This document shows positions 20,104 through 28,730 of a DNA stretch of 64,000 bases, piece by piece. Both the position numbers and the translations under genes were made by a program. The stretch's first letter is position 1. Each line of letters begins with the position of its first letter. Below the pieces are notes generated by a model. That model was not told where the DNA came from. It searched no databases and worked only from the letters and a program-made list of their open reading frames with translations. The stretch comes from Neisseria lactamica NS19 (GTDB lineage Bacteria > Pseudomonadota > Gammaproteobacteria > Burkholderiales > Neisseriaceae). The stretch spans positions 1-64,000 of the forward strand of contig AEPI01000028.1 of assembly GCA_000193795.2 (NCBI GenBank). Direction: 5' to 3'.

Positions 20104-21741
20104 ATGGATTTTAAAAGACTCACCGCATTCTTCGCCATCGCGCTGGCGATTATGATCGGCTGGGAAAAAATGTTCCCCGCCCCCCAAACCGCGCCCGCGC
20201 CCCAACAGACGGCACAAAAACAGGCAGCAACCGCTTCCGCCGAAGCCGCGCTCGCGCCTGCAACGCCGATTACCGTAACGACCGACACGGTTCAAGCCGT
20301 CATTGACGAACAAAGCGGCGACCTGCGCCGGCTGACCCTGCTCAAATACAAAGCAACCGGCGACGAAAACAAACCCTTCGTCCTGTTTGACGACGACAAG
20401 GAATACACCTACGTCGCCCAATCCGAACTTTTGGACGCGCAAGGCAACAACATTCTGAAAGGCATCGGCTTTACCGCTGCCCAAAAACAATACAACCTCA
20501 ACGGCGACAAAGTCGAAGTCCGCCTGAGCGCACCTGAAACCGACGGTCTGAAAATCGACAAAGTCTATACCTTTACCAAAGGCAGCTACCTCGTCAACGT
20601 CCGCTTCGACATTGCCAACACCGGCGGCAAGCCCGCCAACCTGAGCGCGGACTACCGCATCGTACGCGACCACAGCGAACCCGAAGGTCAAGGCTACTTT
20701 ACCCGTTCCTACCTCGGCCCGGTGGTTTACACCCCGGAAGGCGGCTTCCAAAAAGTCGGCTTCTCCGATTTGGACGACGATGCCAAATCCGGCAAAAACG
20801 AAGCCGAATACGCCCGCAAAACCCCGACCGGCTGGCTCGGTATGATCGAACACCACTTCATGTCCACCTGGATTCTCCAACCTAAAGGCGGACAAAGCGT
20901 TTGCGCCGCAGGCGAGTGCAACATCGACATCAAACGCCGCAACGACAAGCTGTACAGTGCAAGCGTCGGCGTGCCTTTAGCCGCCATCCCGGCCGGCGCG
21001 AAAGCCGAAACCGCCGTCAATCTGTATGCCGGCCCGCAAACCACTTCCGTTATCGCCGGCATCGCCGACAAACTGCAACTGGCAAAAGACTACGGCAAAG
21101 TACACTGGTTCGCATCGCCGCTCTTCTGGCTCTTGAACCAACTGCACAACATCATCGGCAACTGGGGCTGGGCAATCATCGTTTTGACCATCATCGTCAA
21201 AGCCGTACTCTACCCGCTGACCAACGCCTCCTACCGCTCGATGGCAAAAATGCGCGCCGCCGCGCCCAAGCTGCAAGCTATCAAAGAAAAATACGGCGAT
21301 GACCGCATGGCGCAACAACAAGCGATGATGCAGCTTTACAAAGACGAGAAAATCAATCCGCTGGGCGGCTGTCTGCCTATGCTGTTGCAAATCCCTGTCT
21401 TCATCGGTTTGTACTGGGCATTGTTCGCCTCCGTAGAATTGCGCCAAGCGCCTTGGTTGGGTTGGATTACCGACCTTAGCCGCTCCGACCCCTACTACAT
21501 CCTGCCCATCATTATGGCGGCAACAATGTTCGCCCAAACCTATCTGAACCCGCCGCCGACCGACCCGATGCAGGCGAAAATGATGAAAATCATGCCGTTG
21601 GTTTTCTCCGTTATGTTCTTCTTCTTCCCTGCCGGTTTGGTTTTGTACTGGGTGGTCAACAACCTCTTAACCATCGCCCAACAATGGCACATCAACCGCA
21701 GCATCGAAAAACAACGCGCCCAAGGCGAAGTTGTTTCCTAA
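20104..21741 (+). CDS. yidC: Membrane protein insertase YidC (Oxa1 family)
   Basis: The 545-residue protein has an N-terminal membrane anchor (RLTAFFAIALAIMIGW), a Pro/Ala/Gln linker, a large periplasmic beta-domain at about 60-340, and the conserved Oxa1 core with helices WGWAIIVLTIIVKAVLYPLT, GCLPMLLQIPVFIGLYWALF and PLVFSVMFFFFPAGLVLYW. It inserts inner-membrane proteins with or without SecYEG. Confidence 0.97.
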   Translation: MDFKRLTAFFAIALAIMIGWEKMFPAPQTAPAPQQTAQKQAATASAEAALAPATPITVTTDTVQAVIDEQSGDLRRLTLLKYKATGDENKPFVLFDDDKEYTYVAQSELLDAQGNNILKGIGFTAAQKQYNLNGDKVEVRLSAPETDGLKIDKVYTFTKGSYLVNVRFDIANTGGKPANLSADYRIVRDHSEPEGQGYFTRSYLGPVVYTPEGGFQKVGFSDLDDDAKSGKNEAEYARKTPTGWLGMIEHHFMSTWILQPKGGQSVCAAGECNIDIKRRNDKLYSASVGVPLAAIPAGAKAETAVNLYAGPQTTSVIAGIADKLQLAKDYGKVHWFASPLFWLLNQLHNIIGNWGWAIIVLTIIVKAVLYPLTNASYRSMAKMRAAAPKLQAIKEKYGDDRMAQQQAMMQLYKDEKINPLGGCLPMLLQIPVFIGLYWALFASVELRQAPWLGWITDLSRSDPYYILPIIMAATMFAQTYLNPPPTDPMQAKMMKIMPLVFSVMFFFFPAGLVLYWVVNNLLTIAQQWHINRSIEKQRAQGEVVS

Positions 21742-21755
21742 ATGCCGCAGTATGA

Positions 21756-21791
21756 AAAATGCCGTCTGAAACCTGTTCAGACGGCATTTTT
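21756..21791. terminator. Inverted uptake-sequence terminator between yidC and the RsmI-like gene
   Basis: AAAAATGCCGTCTGAA and TTCAGACGGCATTTTT form a long stem with T runs on both strands, serving the two convergent genes. Confidence 0.85.
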
Positions 21792-21821
21792 ATTGTTCAC
21801 CCCCTATCGGGGCGGAAACCT

Positions 21822-22532
21822 TCAACCCGCATACAACACAAAAATCGTCGGACGTTTTTTCAGATTGGGCATTTCTTTTCTTTTTCGCCACTGCACGATT
21901 GTTTGACTGATGATTTCCTGTGTCGGCAATGTCAGATCCGTCGCCGTACACAAGCGCGTTTCAGGATGCAGGTTTTCCACTGCATCAGCCAACAACGCAT
22001 CGTTGCGATACGGCGTTTCGATAAACAGCTGCGTTTCATTCTGCTGGCGCGAACGCTGTTCCAAAGCCCGCAAAGCCTGAATCCGCTCGTTTTTTTCAGA
22101 CGGCAGATAACCCTTAAACGCAAAGTTCTGCCCGTTCGCACCCGAAGCCATCAGTGCCAGCAACAAGCTGGACGGCCCGACCAAAGGCCGTACTTCAAAA
22201 CCGTGTTTATGCGCCAACGCCACCAAATTAGCCCCCGGATCGGCAACAGCCGGACAACCCGCCTCGCTGACAATACCCATACTGCGCCCTTCTTGCAAAG
22301 GCTTCAGCAATTCCGGCAAAGTCTTCAAATCTGTATGTTCATTAAGCGTTTGCATATTCAGTTCGCGGATAGGCGCAGTTACGCCCAAATGTTTCAAATG
22401 CGCGCGCGCCGTTTTTTCCGCTTCCACGACAAAATCCGTCAGCCCGACAACCGCCTGTTGTTCATGCGGCAACAGGCACGGCGTGTCCGGCGCGCCCAAA
22501 GGCGTAGGAATCAAATACAAAACAGCAGCCAT
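21822..22532 (-). CDS. Tetrapyrrole-methylase-family SAM methyltransferase (RsmI-like)
   Basis: The protein starts MAAVLYLIPTPLG, then IVSEAGCPAVADPGANLVALAH and GPSSLLLALMASG, the fold and glycine loops shared by RsmI and related methylases. RsmI methylates C1402 of 16S rRNA, but this protein lacks a clear RsmI C-terminal domain and may be a separate branch. The ATG at 22532 has GGGGGAG before it. An ATG at 22547 adds five residues. Confidence 0.75.
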   Translation of the reverse strand: MAAVLYLIPTPLGAPDTPCLLPHEQQAVVGLTDFVVEAEKTARAHLKHLGVTAPIRELNMQTLNEHTDLKTLPELLKPLQEGRSMGIVSEAGCPAVADPGANLVALAHKHGFEVRPLVGPSSLLLALMASGANGQNFAFKGYLPSEKNERIQALRALEQRSRQQNETQLFIETPYRNDALLADAVENLHPETRLCTATDLTLPTQEIISQTIVQWRKRKEMPNLKKRPTIFVLYAG

Positions 22533-22556
22533 CACTCCCCCACTCATCGGTTAACA

Positions 22557-22583
22557 ATGCCGTCCGAACCCTTCAGACGGCAT
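22557..22583 (-). terminator. Inverted uptake-sequence terminator after maf
   Basis: ATGCCGTCCGAA (one mismatch) pairs with TTCAGACGGCAT over a 3-base loop, 10 bp past the maf stop codon. Confidence 0.6.
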
Positions 22584-22593
22584 AAACGGACGG

Positions 22594-23184
22594 TTACAAA
22601 ACATCCACGCCCTCGTTTTTCAAAAAATCGACCAGGCGGAAAACCGGCAAACCGATTAAAGCATTCGGATCGCTGCTTTCAATCCGTTCGATCAGCAGCG
22701 CGCCCAAATCCTCACTCTTCAACGCACACGAGCAATAAACCGCATCCGGCTCGCGCTCCAAATAACGGAGGATGTGCAACTCGTCCAACTTCCTCATCAC
22801 GACCACGGTCTTATCGATATGCCGCTGCATCCTGCCCGTAACCGTATTCAACAGCACGACCGCGCTGTAAAACTCAATCTCCCTGCCGCTCAAGTGCATC
22901 AGCATCTTTTGCGCGTTGGCAAGGTTCATCGGCTTGCCCCACTGCCTGCCGTCGCACCACGCCACCTGGTCCGCCCCGATAATCAACGCCTCCGGAAACC
23001 GCCCGATTAATGATTGTGCTTTACCTTCGGCAAGGCGCAATGCCGTCTGAGGGGCAGACTCCCCCAGCATCGGCGTTTCGTCAAAATCGGGGGATGCCGC
23101 CCGAAAGGCGATGCCGAGCCTTTCCATCTGTTCGCGGCGGAAAACCGAACTCGTACCCAAAATCAAAGGCAGCTTCAAACCCAT
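22594..23184 (-). CDS. maf: Maf-like nucleotide pyrophosphatase (YceF type)
   Basis: The 196-residue protein begins MGLKLPLILGTSSVFRREQM and contains SPDFDETP, IIGADQV, KP.N..A..ML..LSG and GLPVFRLVDFL, the Maf signature blocks. YceF-type members hydrolyse 7-methyl-GTP. The start at 23184 was chosen because AAGGAGG lies 5 bases before it. The frame stays open upstream but without signals. It is divergent from yceD. Confidence 0.88.
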   Translation of the reverse strand: MGLKLPLILGTSSVFRREQMERLGIAFRAASPDFDETPMLGESAPQTALRLAEGKAQSLIGRFPEALIIGADQVAWCDGRQWGKPMNLANAQKMLMHLSGREIEFYSAVVLLNTVTGRMQRHIDKTVVVMRKLDELHILRYLEREPDAVYCSCALKSEDLGALLIERIESSDPNALIGLPVFRLVDFLKNEGVDVL

Positions 23185-23329
23185 CCCATCCTCCTTACCG
23201 TTGAAAACACGCCCGAAGGGGCGGTAAAATCCAGCCATGCGCCGAAACTCGGACACCCCTCCAGCATACCGTAACATTTTTCTTAAAAATATTGACGTTA
23301 GAACATCTAAATTATATCATACCCCGTTT

Positions 23330-23833
23330 ATGTCAGACCCTAATTTGATTGACCCGAAAGTTTTCGCCGCCGAAGGGCGGAGCCTGCAAGGCGGCTTCCT
23401 GCTCGAAGAATTGGACGAACGCGTCAGTTCGCACGATTATCCCGCCGACAAACAGACACGCGTGTCGTTTACGCTGCAAGGCGGACGCGACCGGCTGCAA
23501 CGCCTGTTCCTCGACTTGAACGTCAAAGCCGATATGCCCTTGGTTTGCCAGCGGTGCATCGCGCCCCTGCCGTTCCGGCTCGACGAAACCGCCCGCATCG
23601 TCTTGTTTTCCGACGAAAAGGACTTGGACGAAGCTATGCTTGCCGATGAAGAATTGGAAGGTATGCTGCTCGAAAAAGAGCTTGACGTGCGGACCTTGGT
23701 CGAAGACCAAATCCTGATGTCGCTCCCCTTCTCCCCCCGGCACGAAGACTGCGGCGGCGACGGGACACCGGAAAAAGCCGATCGGGACAAACCAAACCCC
23801 TTCGCTGTTTTAGCAGGTTTGAAAAGCAATTGA
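23330..23833 (+). CDS. yceD: DUF177 family protein (YceD), 23S rRNA accumulation factor
   Basis: The 167-residue acidic protein contains the DUF177 core MPLVCQRCIAPLPFRLDE with its Cys-x-x-Cys, and a low-complexity acidic middle. E. coli YceD affects 23S rRNA levels. The gene sits directly upstream of rpmF, its nearly invariant bacterial neighbour. TTGACG and TATCAT, 17 bp apart, lie just before the ATG. Confidence 0.9.
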   Translation: MSDPNLIDPKVFAAEGRSLQGGFLLEELDERVSSHDYPADKQTRVSFTLQGGRDRLQRLFLDLNVKADMPLVCQRCIAPLPFRLDETARIVLFSDEKDLDEAMLADEELEGMLLEKELDVRTLVEDQILMSLPFSPRHEDCGGDGTPEKADRDKPNPFAVLAGLKSN

Positions 23834-23866
23834 TTAGGACACAGTTTATTTATCCAGGAGCTTGAA

Positions 23867-24046
23867 ATGGCCGTTCAACAAAACAAAAAATCCCCTTCCA
23901 AACGCGGTATGCACCGTTCGCACGACGCGCTGACTGCGCCTTCACTGTCCGTCGACGGCGCAACCGGCGAAGTACACCGCCCGCACCACATCTCCCCCAA
24001 CGGTATGTACCGCGGACGCAAAGTGGTCAAAGCCAAAGGCGAATAA
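23867..24046 (+). CDS. rpmF: 50S ribosomal protein L32
   Basis: The 59-residue protein begins [20 protein letters not shown] and ends GRKVV plus a short basic tail, the L32 family. CAGGAG lies 8 bases before the ATG. It follows yceD by 33 bp and is followed by a strong terminator. Confidence 0.97.
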   Translation: MAVQQNKKSPSKRGMHRSHDALTAPSLSVDGATGEVHRPHHISPNGMYRGRKVVKAKGE

Positions 24047-24064
24047 GCCCTATCCGACTGACTG

Positions 24065-24105
24065 AAAAAGCCAGAACATTGCCATGCAATTACTGGCTTT
24101 TTTTA
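24065..24105 (+). terminator. Terminator after rpmF
   Basis: AAAAAGCCAG and CTGGCTTTTT form a 10-bp stem with a long loop and a T run. Confidence 0.8.
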
Positions 24106-24220
24106 CATTGGACGCACCATCCGTCCAAACTTTCGCCATACGTCAATACACGGGGCCGGACTGTTCCGTATAATGCCCGTATATTGAAATACATATCCTA
24201 AAGACACCGAGGATACTCCG

Positions 24221-24748
24221 ATGATACAGAAAATCTGGTACACCTACGACGACATCCACCGCGTCATCAAAGCATTGGCGGAAAAAATCCAAAACTCCGG
24301 CATCAAATACGATGCGATGATCGCCATCGGCGGCGGCGGCTTTATTCCGGCACGTATGCTGCGCTGTTTTTTGGAAATCCCGATTTACGCCGTTACCACC
24401 GCCTATTACGACAGCGACAACGAGGGACAGGTTACGGAAGAAGTCAAAAAAGTCCAATGGATTGACCCCGTCCCCGAAGCCCTGCGGGGTAAAAATATAT
24501 TGGTCGTCGATGAAGTGGACGACAGCCGCGTTACGATGGAATTTTGCCTGAACGAACTGCTCAAAGAAGATTTCGGCACTGTCGGCGTTGCCGTCCTGCA
24601 CGAAAAAATCAAAGCCAAAGCCGGGAAAATCCCCGAAGGCATTCCCTACTTCAGCGGCATCACCGTGGAAGACTGGTGGATCAACTATCCGTGGGACGCA
24701 ACCGACATCGACGAACACAACCGCCTTGCCGAGGCCGGCCGAGGCTGA
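24221..24748 (+). CDS. Purine-type phosphoribosyltransferase
   Basis: The 175-residue protein has the PRPP-binding motif ILVVDEVDDSRVTM near 93-106 and an upstream substrate loop IAIGGGGFIPARML, so it is a type I phosphoribosyltransferase of the Hpt/Gpt kind. WWINYPWD near the C terminus resembles xanthine/guanine phosphoribosyltransferases. The precise base cannot be assigned. It lies alone, between rpmF and plsX. Confidence 0.82.
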   Translation: MIQKIWYTYDDIHRVIKALAEKIQNSGIKYDAMIAIGGGGFIPARMLRCFLEIPIYAVTTAYYDSDNEGQVTEEVKKVQWIDPVPEALRGKNILVVDEVDDSRVTMEFCLNELLKEDFGTVGVAVLHEKIKAKAGKIPEGIPYFSGITVEDWWINYPWDATDIDEHNRLAEAGRG

Positions 24749-24751
24749 CCC

Positions 24752-24789
24752 TTTCAGACGGCATATTTTCCGAACCGATGCCGTCTGAA
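24752..24789 (+). terminator. Inverted uptake sequences between the PRTase gene and plsX
   Basis: TTTCAGACGGCAT precedes ATGCCGTCTGAA, so the stem is formed in the opposite order to the other pairs, with a longer loop. Confidence 0.5.
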
Positions 24790-24848
24790 GCCCGCACGAC
24801 CCCTGACGCAGACCGAAAACCTGCCGGAAACACCTACCGGAGAACCCT

Positions 24849-25904
24849 ATGATTACACTTGCCGTAGATGCTATGGGCGGCGACCGGGGACTCGCCGTCA
24901 CCGCACCCGGAGCAACCGCATTCCTCCAAGCACATCCCGATGTCCGCCTGATTATGGCAGGCGACGAAGCGCAACTGCGCCAAGCCCTGAACGCGGCAGG
25001 CGCGCCGATGGGGCGCATCGACATCTGCCACACCACACAAGTCGTCGGAATGGACGAAGCGCCGCAATCCGCCCTGAAAAACAAAAAAGACTCCTCTATG
25101 CGCGTCGCCGTCAACCACGTTAAAGAAGGCAAAGCCCAAGCCGCCGTATCCGCAGGCAACACGGGCGCGCTCATGGCAACCGCACGTTTCGTCCTCAAGA
25201 CCATACCCGGCATCGAACGCCCCGCCATCGCCAAATTCCTCCCGTCCGACACCGACCATGTTACCCTGGCACTCGACCTTGGCGCGAACGTCGACTGCAC
25301 CCCCGAACAGCTCGCCCAATTTGCCGTTATCGGTAGCGAACTCGTCCATGCACTCCATCCTCAAAAAGGACAGCCGCGCATCGGGCTGGTCAACGTCGGC
25401 ACAGAAGACATCAAAGGTACGGATACCGTCAAACAAACCTACAAACTGCTGCAAAACAGCAAACTCAACTTTATCGGCAACATCGAAAGCAACGGCATCC
25501 TCTACGGCGAAGCAGATGTCGTCGTCGCCGACGGCTTTGTCGGCAACGTCATGCTCAAAACCATCGAAGGCGCAGTCAAATTCATGAGCGGAGCCATCCG
25601 CCGCGAATTCCAAAGCAACCTGTTCAACAAACTTGCCGCCGTTGCCGCCCTACCCGCCCTCAAAGGCTTGAAAAACAAACTTGACCCACGCAAATTCAAC
25701 GGGGCCATCTTGCTCGGGCTGCGCGGCATCGTGATTAAAAGCCACGGCGGCACAGACGAAACCGGTTTCCGCTATGCCCTCGAAGAAGCCTACCACGAAG
25801 CCAAGTCCGCCGGCCTTTCCAAAATCGAACAGGGCGTAGCCGAGCAACTCGCCGCACTCGAAACTGCCAAAGCCGCCCAAAACGAAAATGCCGGCGGTCT
25901 GTAA
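24849..25904 (+). CDS. plsX: Phosphate acyltransferase PlsX
   Basis: The 351-residue protein begins MITLAVDAMGGDRGLAVTAPG, the PlsX signature, and contains SAGNTGALMA and GIVIKSHGG. PlsX converts acyl-ACP to acyl-phosphate for PlsY at the start of phospholipid synthesis. plsX is normally followed closely by fabH. Here a 3-kb island intervenes (26.0-28.7 kb). Confidence 0.96.
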   Translation: MITLAVDAMGGDRGLAVTAPGATAFLQAHPDVRLIMAGDEAQLRQALNAAGAPMGRIDICHTTQVVGMDEAPQSALKNKKDSSMRVAVNHVKEGKAQAAVSAGNTGALMATARFVLKTIPGIERPAIAKFLPSDTDHVTLALDLGANVDCTPEQLAQFAVIGSELVHALHPQKGQPRIGLVNVGTEDIKGTDTVKQTYKLLQNSKLNFIGNIESNGILYGEADVVVADGFVGNVMLKTIEGAVKFMSGAIRREFQSNLFNKLAAVAALPALKGLKNKLDPRKFNGAILLGLRGIVIKSHGGTDETGFRYALEEAYHEAKSAGLSKIEQGVAEQLAALETAKAAQNENAGGL

Positions 25905-25912
25905 CACGCACG

Positions 25913-25949
25913 ATGCCGTCTGAACGCCCCCGCCCCTTTCAGACGGCAT
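25913..25949 (+). terminator. Inverted uptake-sequence terminator after plsX
   Basis: ATGCCGTCTGAA and CTTTCAGACGGCAT face each other 9 bp after the plsX stop codon. Confidence 0.75.
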
Positions 25950-26039
25950 CCGCCCGCACCAAACCTGCGGGTGCGGACGGCGATGCGCCTGTCCGGCACT
26001 TCCCAAATATCGCCTTGTAAAATAAGGAGTATTTGAAAA

Positions 26040-26162
26040 ATGAAGACATTAGAAAAACGGATGAAAGCTCTAGACAAACGGATGATGAAGTTAGGAAAAT
26101 CCCTTGAAGGCAGGCTTGATGCCCGCCTGATTGAATCCGCATTGGATTATATTCATTTGTAG
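26040..26162 (+). CDS. Small 40-aa ORF at the left edge of the toxin island
   Basis: A short, basic, helical frame (KALDKRMMKLGKSLEGRLDA) starts at an ATG with AAGGAG 10 bases before it and ends at TAG 26160. It may be the 5' end of a gene cut off by recombination, since the next frame encodes a toxin tail. No family is recognised and it may not be functional. Confidence 0.35.
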   Translation: MKTLEKRMKALDKRMMKLGKSLEGRLDARLIESALDYIHL

Positions 26163-26401
26163 AGGGTTTTGCTGGAACACACGATTTTATGGGCGGTCAA
26201 ATGTGGGGCTTTTATCGTGGAAAAGACGCAGGCTATGAACAGGGTAATACCACTCTTGACCGAAGAACTACTAACAAAAAAGACGCAATAGGTTCATCAG
26301 TAACAGCCGCCGTCGCCATTCCTGTCGCCGCACCGTTTGCTATTGCTGATATAGTCGATCAGGATTTTATCCAAGCGATTATGAAAATTACTGGTCATTG
26401 A
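26135..26401 (+). pseudogene. C-terminal fragment of a polymorphic secreted toxin (cassette 1)
   Basis: An open frame without its own good start reads VEGFAGTHDFMGGQMWGFYR, then VAIPVAAPFAIADIVDQDFI and ends KITGH. The THDFxGGQxxGxY motif recurs, as I recall, in C-terminal regions of Neisseria and enterobacterial haemagglutinin-type exoproteins. The N-terminal secretion parts are missing, so this is a silent cassette or a remnant. Its last 21 residues recur at 27252-27315. Confidence 0.6.
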
Positions 26402-26424
26402 TTATCTATATATTGGTGGTTGTT

Positions 26425-26811
26425 ATGAAATGCTATATTAAAGTTGTCATTATTGTTTTTATAATGATAATGACAACTTCTTGTAATCCTTGCTTTTTTG
26501 CAACTTCTTCTTGTGATTATTCTTTTAGAAAAAACTATCCTATAAATAGCGACGATGAATATTATGTTAAGAATAATACGAGCAAAGAAACAAGAATTGC
26601 GGATTTACGCTATTGTATTTCTTATGCATGTCCAGAAGTTTATCAAAAATATCAACTACCAGATGAAAATGGAGATTATAGGGAGATTATTCGTAGAAAA
26701 TATAAAGATGATTATAAAAAGGGCTATAAGAATGCAGATGATGTCATGACATGCTACGGAAAGATTGGAGAATGCATGAAAAATAATAAAGGATATTCAA
26801 CAAAATGGTAA
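26425..26811 (+). CDS. Putative immunity-type lipoprotein, copy 1
   Basis: The 128-residue AT-rich gene encodes a lipoprotein-like start (VVIIVFIMIMTTSCNPCFF, Cys near 20), several cysteines, and a C terminus KNNKGYSTKW. It directly follows a toxin-tail fragment, the usual place of a cognate immunity gene. A close paralogue lies at 27319-27702. GGTGG stands before the ATG at 26425. Immunity is inferred from position only. Confidence 0.6.
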   Translation: MKCYIKVVIIVFIMIMTTSCNPCFFATSSCDYSFRKNYPINSDDEYYVKNNTSKETRIADLRYCISYACPEVYQKYQLPDENGDYREIIRRKYKDDYKKGYKNADDVMTCYGKIGECMKNNKGYSTKW

Positions 26812-27248
26812 TGTTCCGCTTATTATCAACAGCCCTTGTATTGTTGATAATGCAGGGCTGTTATTACACAACTATTGATAATGAAAAATGCTTTGTTGCC
26901 CCACAAAGCGTTCATTGTCCTGTAAGTTCTGATATTGAAAATGTTATTAGAAAAAATCCTAATAAAAGCATAAATCAAGTTAGGAGTGATATTAAATATT
27001 GTGTTAATATGTATTTTTCCAATATATGGGAATTAAATATTCCGCAAGATTTTGATAATTACATTTTCATACTTAAAGAAAAAGGTATTCCAAGAAATGA
27101 TAAGGAATTGGCTTATAATGCAGTTAGAAATATGCACATTATTTGTTTGAGTTCTTTGGGTGGTTATGATTATTATCAAAAAACCGCAGAATTTCAGAAA
27201 ATAGATTATAAAAAAGAAATGGAGAAATTGTTAAATGAAAACCATTAA
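26811..27248 (+). CDS. Second small lipoprotein of the island
   Basis: The 145-residue protein begins MFRLLSTALVLLIMQGC, a clear lipoprotein signal (Cys17), and is otherwise polar. Its ATG overlaps the previous stop codon (TAATG). It resembles the neighbouring lipoproteins in size, A+T content and regular Cys use (FVAPQSVHC). No family is recognised. The 3' end runs into a copied toxin tail. Confidence 0.6.
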   Translation: MFRLLSTALVLLIMQGCYYTTIDNEKCFVAPQSVHCPVSSDIENVIRKNPNKSINQVRSDIKYCVNMYFSNIWELNIPQDFDNYIFILKEKGIPRNDKELAYNAVRNMHIICLSSLGGYDYYQKTAEFQKIDYKKEMEKLLNENH

Positions 27249-27315
27249 ATTTGCTATTGCCGATATAGTTGATAGCGACTTTATCCAAGTGATTATGAAA
27301 TTAAGCGGGCATTGA
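27235..27315 (+). pseudogene. Duplicated toxin-tail scrap (cassette 2)
   Basis: The frame encodes FAIADIVDSDFIQVIMKLSGH, which matches the tail FAIADIVDQDFIQAIMKITGH of the first cassette at 16 of 21 positions. It overlaps the end of the lipoprotein gene at 26811 and is followed by a second immunity-type gene, as the first tail is. It looks like the right edge of a duplicated cassette. Confidence 0.6.
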
Positions 27316-27318
27316 TTT

Positions 27319-27702
27319 ATGATTACGCGTTGTTTTAAAGTTGTCATTATTGTTTTTATAATGGTAATGACAACTTCTTGTAATCCTTGCTTTTTTGCAA
27401 CTTCGTCTTGTCATTATCCTTTTGATGATATGACGACAAGAGCAAACAACGATATTGAATATTTTGTTAAAAATAATACGACTAACGAACAACGAATTGA
27501 TGATTTCAGAAGTTGCCTTTCCGTTGCTTGTCCTGAAATATATAAATTATATCAATTACCTGATGAAAAGGGTAATTATCAATATATTATAAAAAAATAT
27601 TATGATAATAAATACAATGATAATGCAGTCAAATCGATAAATTGTATTGGGGATAATGCAAGATGTATGCTTAATAATAAAGGATATTCAACAAAATGGT
27701 AA
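27319..27702 (+). CDS. Putative immunity-type lipoprotein, copy 2
   Basis: The 127-residue protein shares with the gene at 26425 the lipoprotein start VVIIVFIMVMTTSCNPCFFATSS, the block YFVKNNT...EQRIDDFRSC, the block CPEIYKLYQLPDEKGNY and the end LNNKGYSTKW. It begins 3 bases after the toxin-tail stop. It is AT-rich relative to housekeeping neighbours and probably a diverged tandem copy. Confidence 0.6.
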   Translation: MITRCFKVVIIVFIMVMTTSCNPCFFATSSCHYPFDDMTTRANNDIEYFVKNNTTNEQRIDDFRSCLSVACPEIYKLYQLPDEKGNYQYIIKKYYDNKYNDNAVKSINCIGDNARCMLNNKGYSTKW

Positions 27703-27704
27703 TA

Positions 27705-28145
27705 ATGGGTTACGGCGTTTCAGGCAGTGCGAGTTATAGCAAGTCCAAAGTGAATGCGGATTATGCGTCTGTGAATGAGCAAAGCGGCATATTTGCGGGT
27801 GAAGACGGTTATCAAATCAACATCAAAGGACACACCGACCTCAAAGGCGGACTCATCACCTCCACCCAAAGCGCGGAAGATAACGGCAGAAACCAATTCG
27901 CCACCGGCACACTCAGCTTCAGAGACATCCAAAACCACAGCCATTACGAAGGCGAAAGTTTCGGTATTGACACCGATGGCAATGTCAAAGGTGGCTGGAT
28001 GGGTAACGCCAAAGACGGTCTATCTGCCAGCATAGGTTACGGCAAGGACAACGACAGCCAAAACAGCATCACCCGCAGCGGCATCAACACCCAAAATATC
28101 CAAATCAGTGACGAAGCCGCATTCGGAACGTTTTTTGGCTTTTGA
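27705..28145 (+). pseudogene. Fragment of a filamentous-haemagglutinin (TpsA/CdiA-like) exoprotein
   Basis: The frame reads SASYSKSKVNADYASVNEQS, then GYQINIKGHTDLKGGLITST and IQNHSHYEGESFGI, which are internal repeat-region motifs of large two-partner-secreted exoproteins (TpsA, FhaB, CdiA). It breaks at ISDEAAFGTFFGF where the family would continue. Base composition is GC-richer than the lipoprotein genes before it. No TPS domain or TpsB gene is in the window, so it is an orphan piece. Confidence 0.75.
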
Positions 28146-28254
28146 AATCCTGTGTACTTATATCGAAGATTTCGATGTCCGGCTGACGGAACAAGAATCC
28201 CGGGAAATTTCTTTTATCAACAAGGAATTTGAGATAGAAAGCACGTCCGATTAA
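28132..28254 (+). pseudogene. C-terminal scrap of an unidentified small gene
   Basis: A 40-codon open frame without a start reads FLAFEILCTYIEDFDVRLTE and ends STSD. It begins where the haemagglutinin fragment breaks off, in another frame, so it is probably the tail of an immunity gene joined by recombination. Confidence 0.35.
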
Positions 28255-28281
28255 CCAAATAAAGCCAATGGGTTGATAAAC

Positions 28282-28712
28282 ATGAAAACATCGACGGTTG
28301 TTTTTGGCGGATTTTTTATGGCAGACAACGGGGAGCGAATCCAAATCCCCGTTTTGGAAAATCCCGACATTAGGGAAATCGATCACTTTTTTCCATATCA
28401 ACTTTTGAGAAAAAAGCCGGAGTCCTCGTTTTCAGAATTATTCCTGAGCCTGAATTTGGCGATACCGAATTAACTGTCTATTTTGAAAAAGGATATTATT
28501 TGCCAATGATTCAAACAATTTTAGAAGACGGGGATATTGAAGTAAAAAATCTTAAAACAGAAAATTATAGTGGAAATACTTATAGTGGAAATACAATGGA
28601 GATATTGGGAGGCTTCCACCCTATTGGGCATACCTCTAAAAATCTTTCCACAATTCAAAAAATAATTTCTGAATTTATGATACAAAAACAAACACCCGCG
28701 CCAATGGTCTGA
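28282..28712 (+). pseudogene. Frameshifted small gene in the toxin island (possible immunity gene)
   Basis: The first half (MKTSTVVFGGFFMADNGERI ... PYQLLRKK) and second half (AGVLVFRIIPEPEFGDTELT ... MIQKQTPAPMV) are in adjacent frames. One extra A in the A6 run near 28407-28412 would join them into a protein of about 143 residues. The cause could be decay, slippage or a sequencing error. No family is assigned. Confidence 0.55.
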
Positions 28713-28730
28713 CGGAAACCCGGCAATCAA

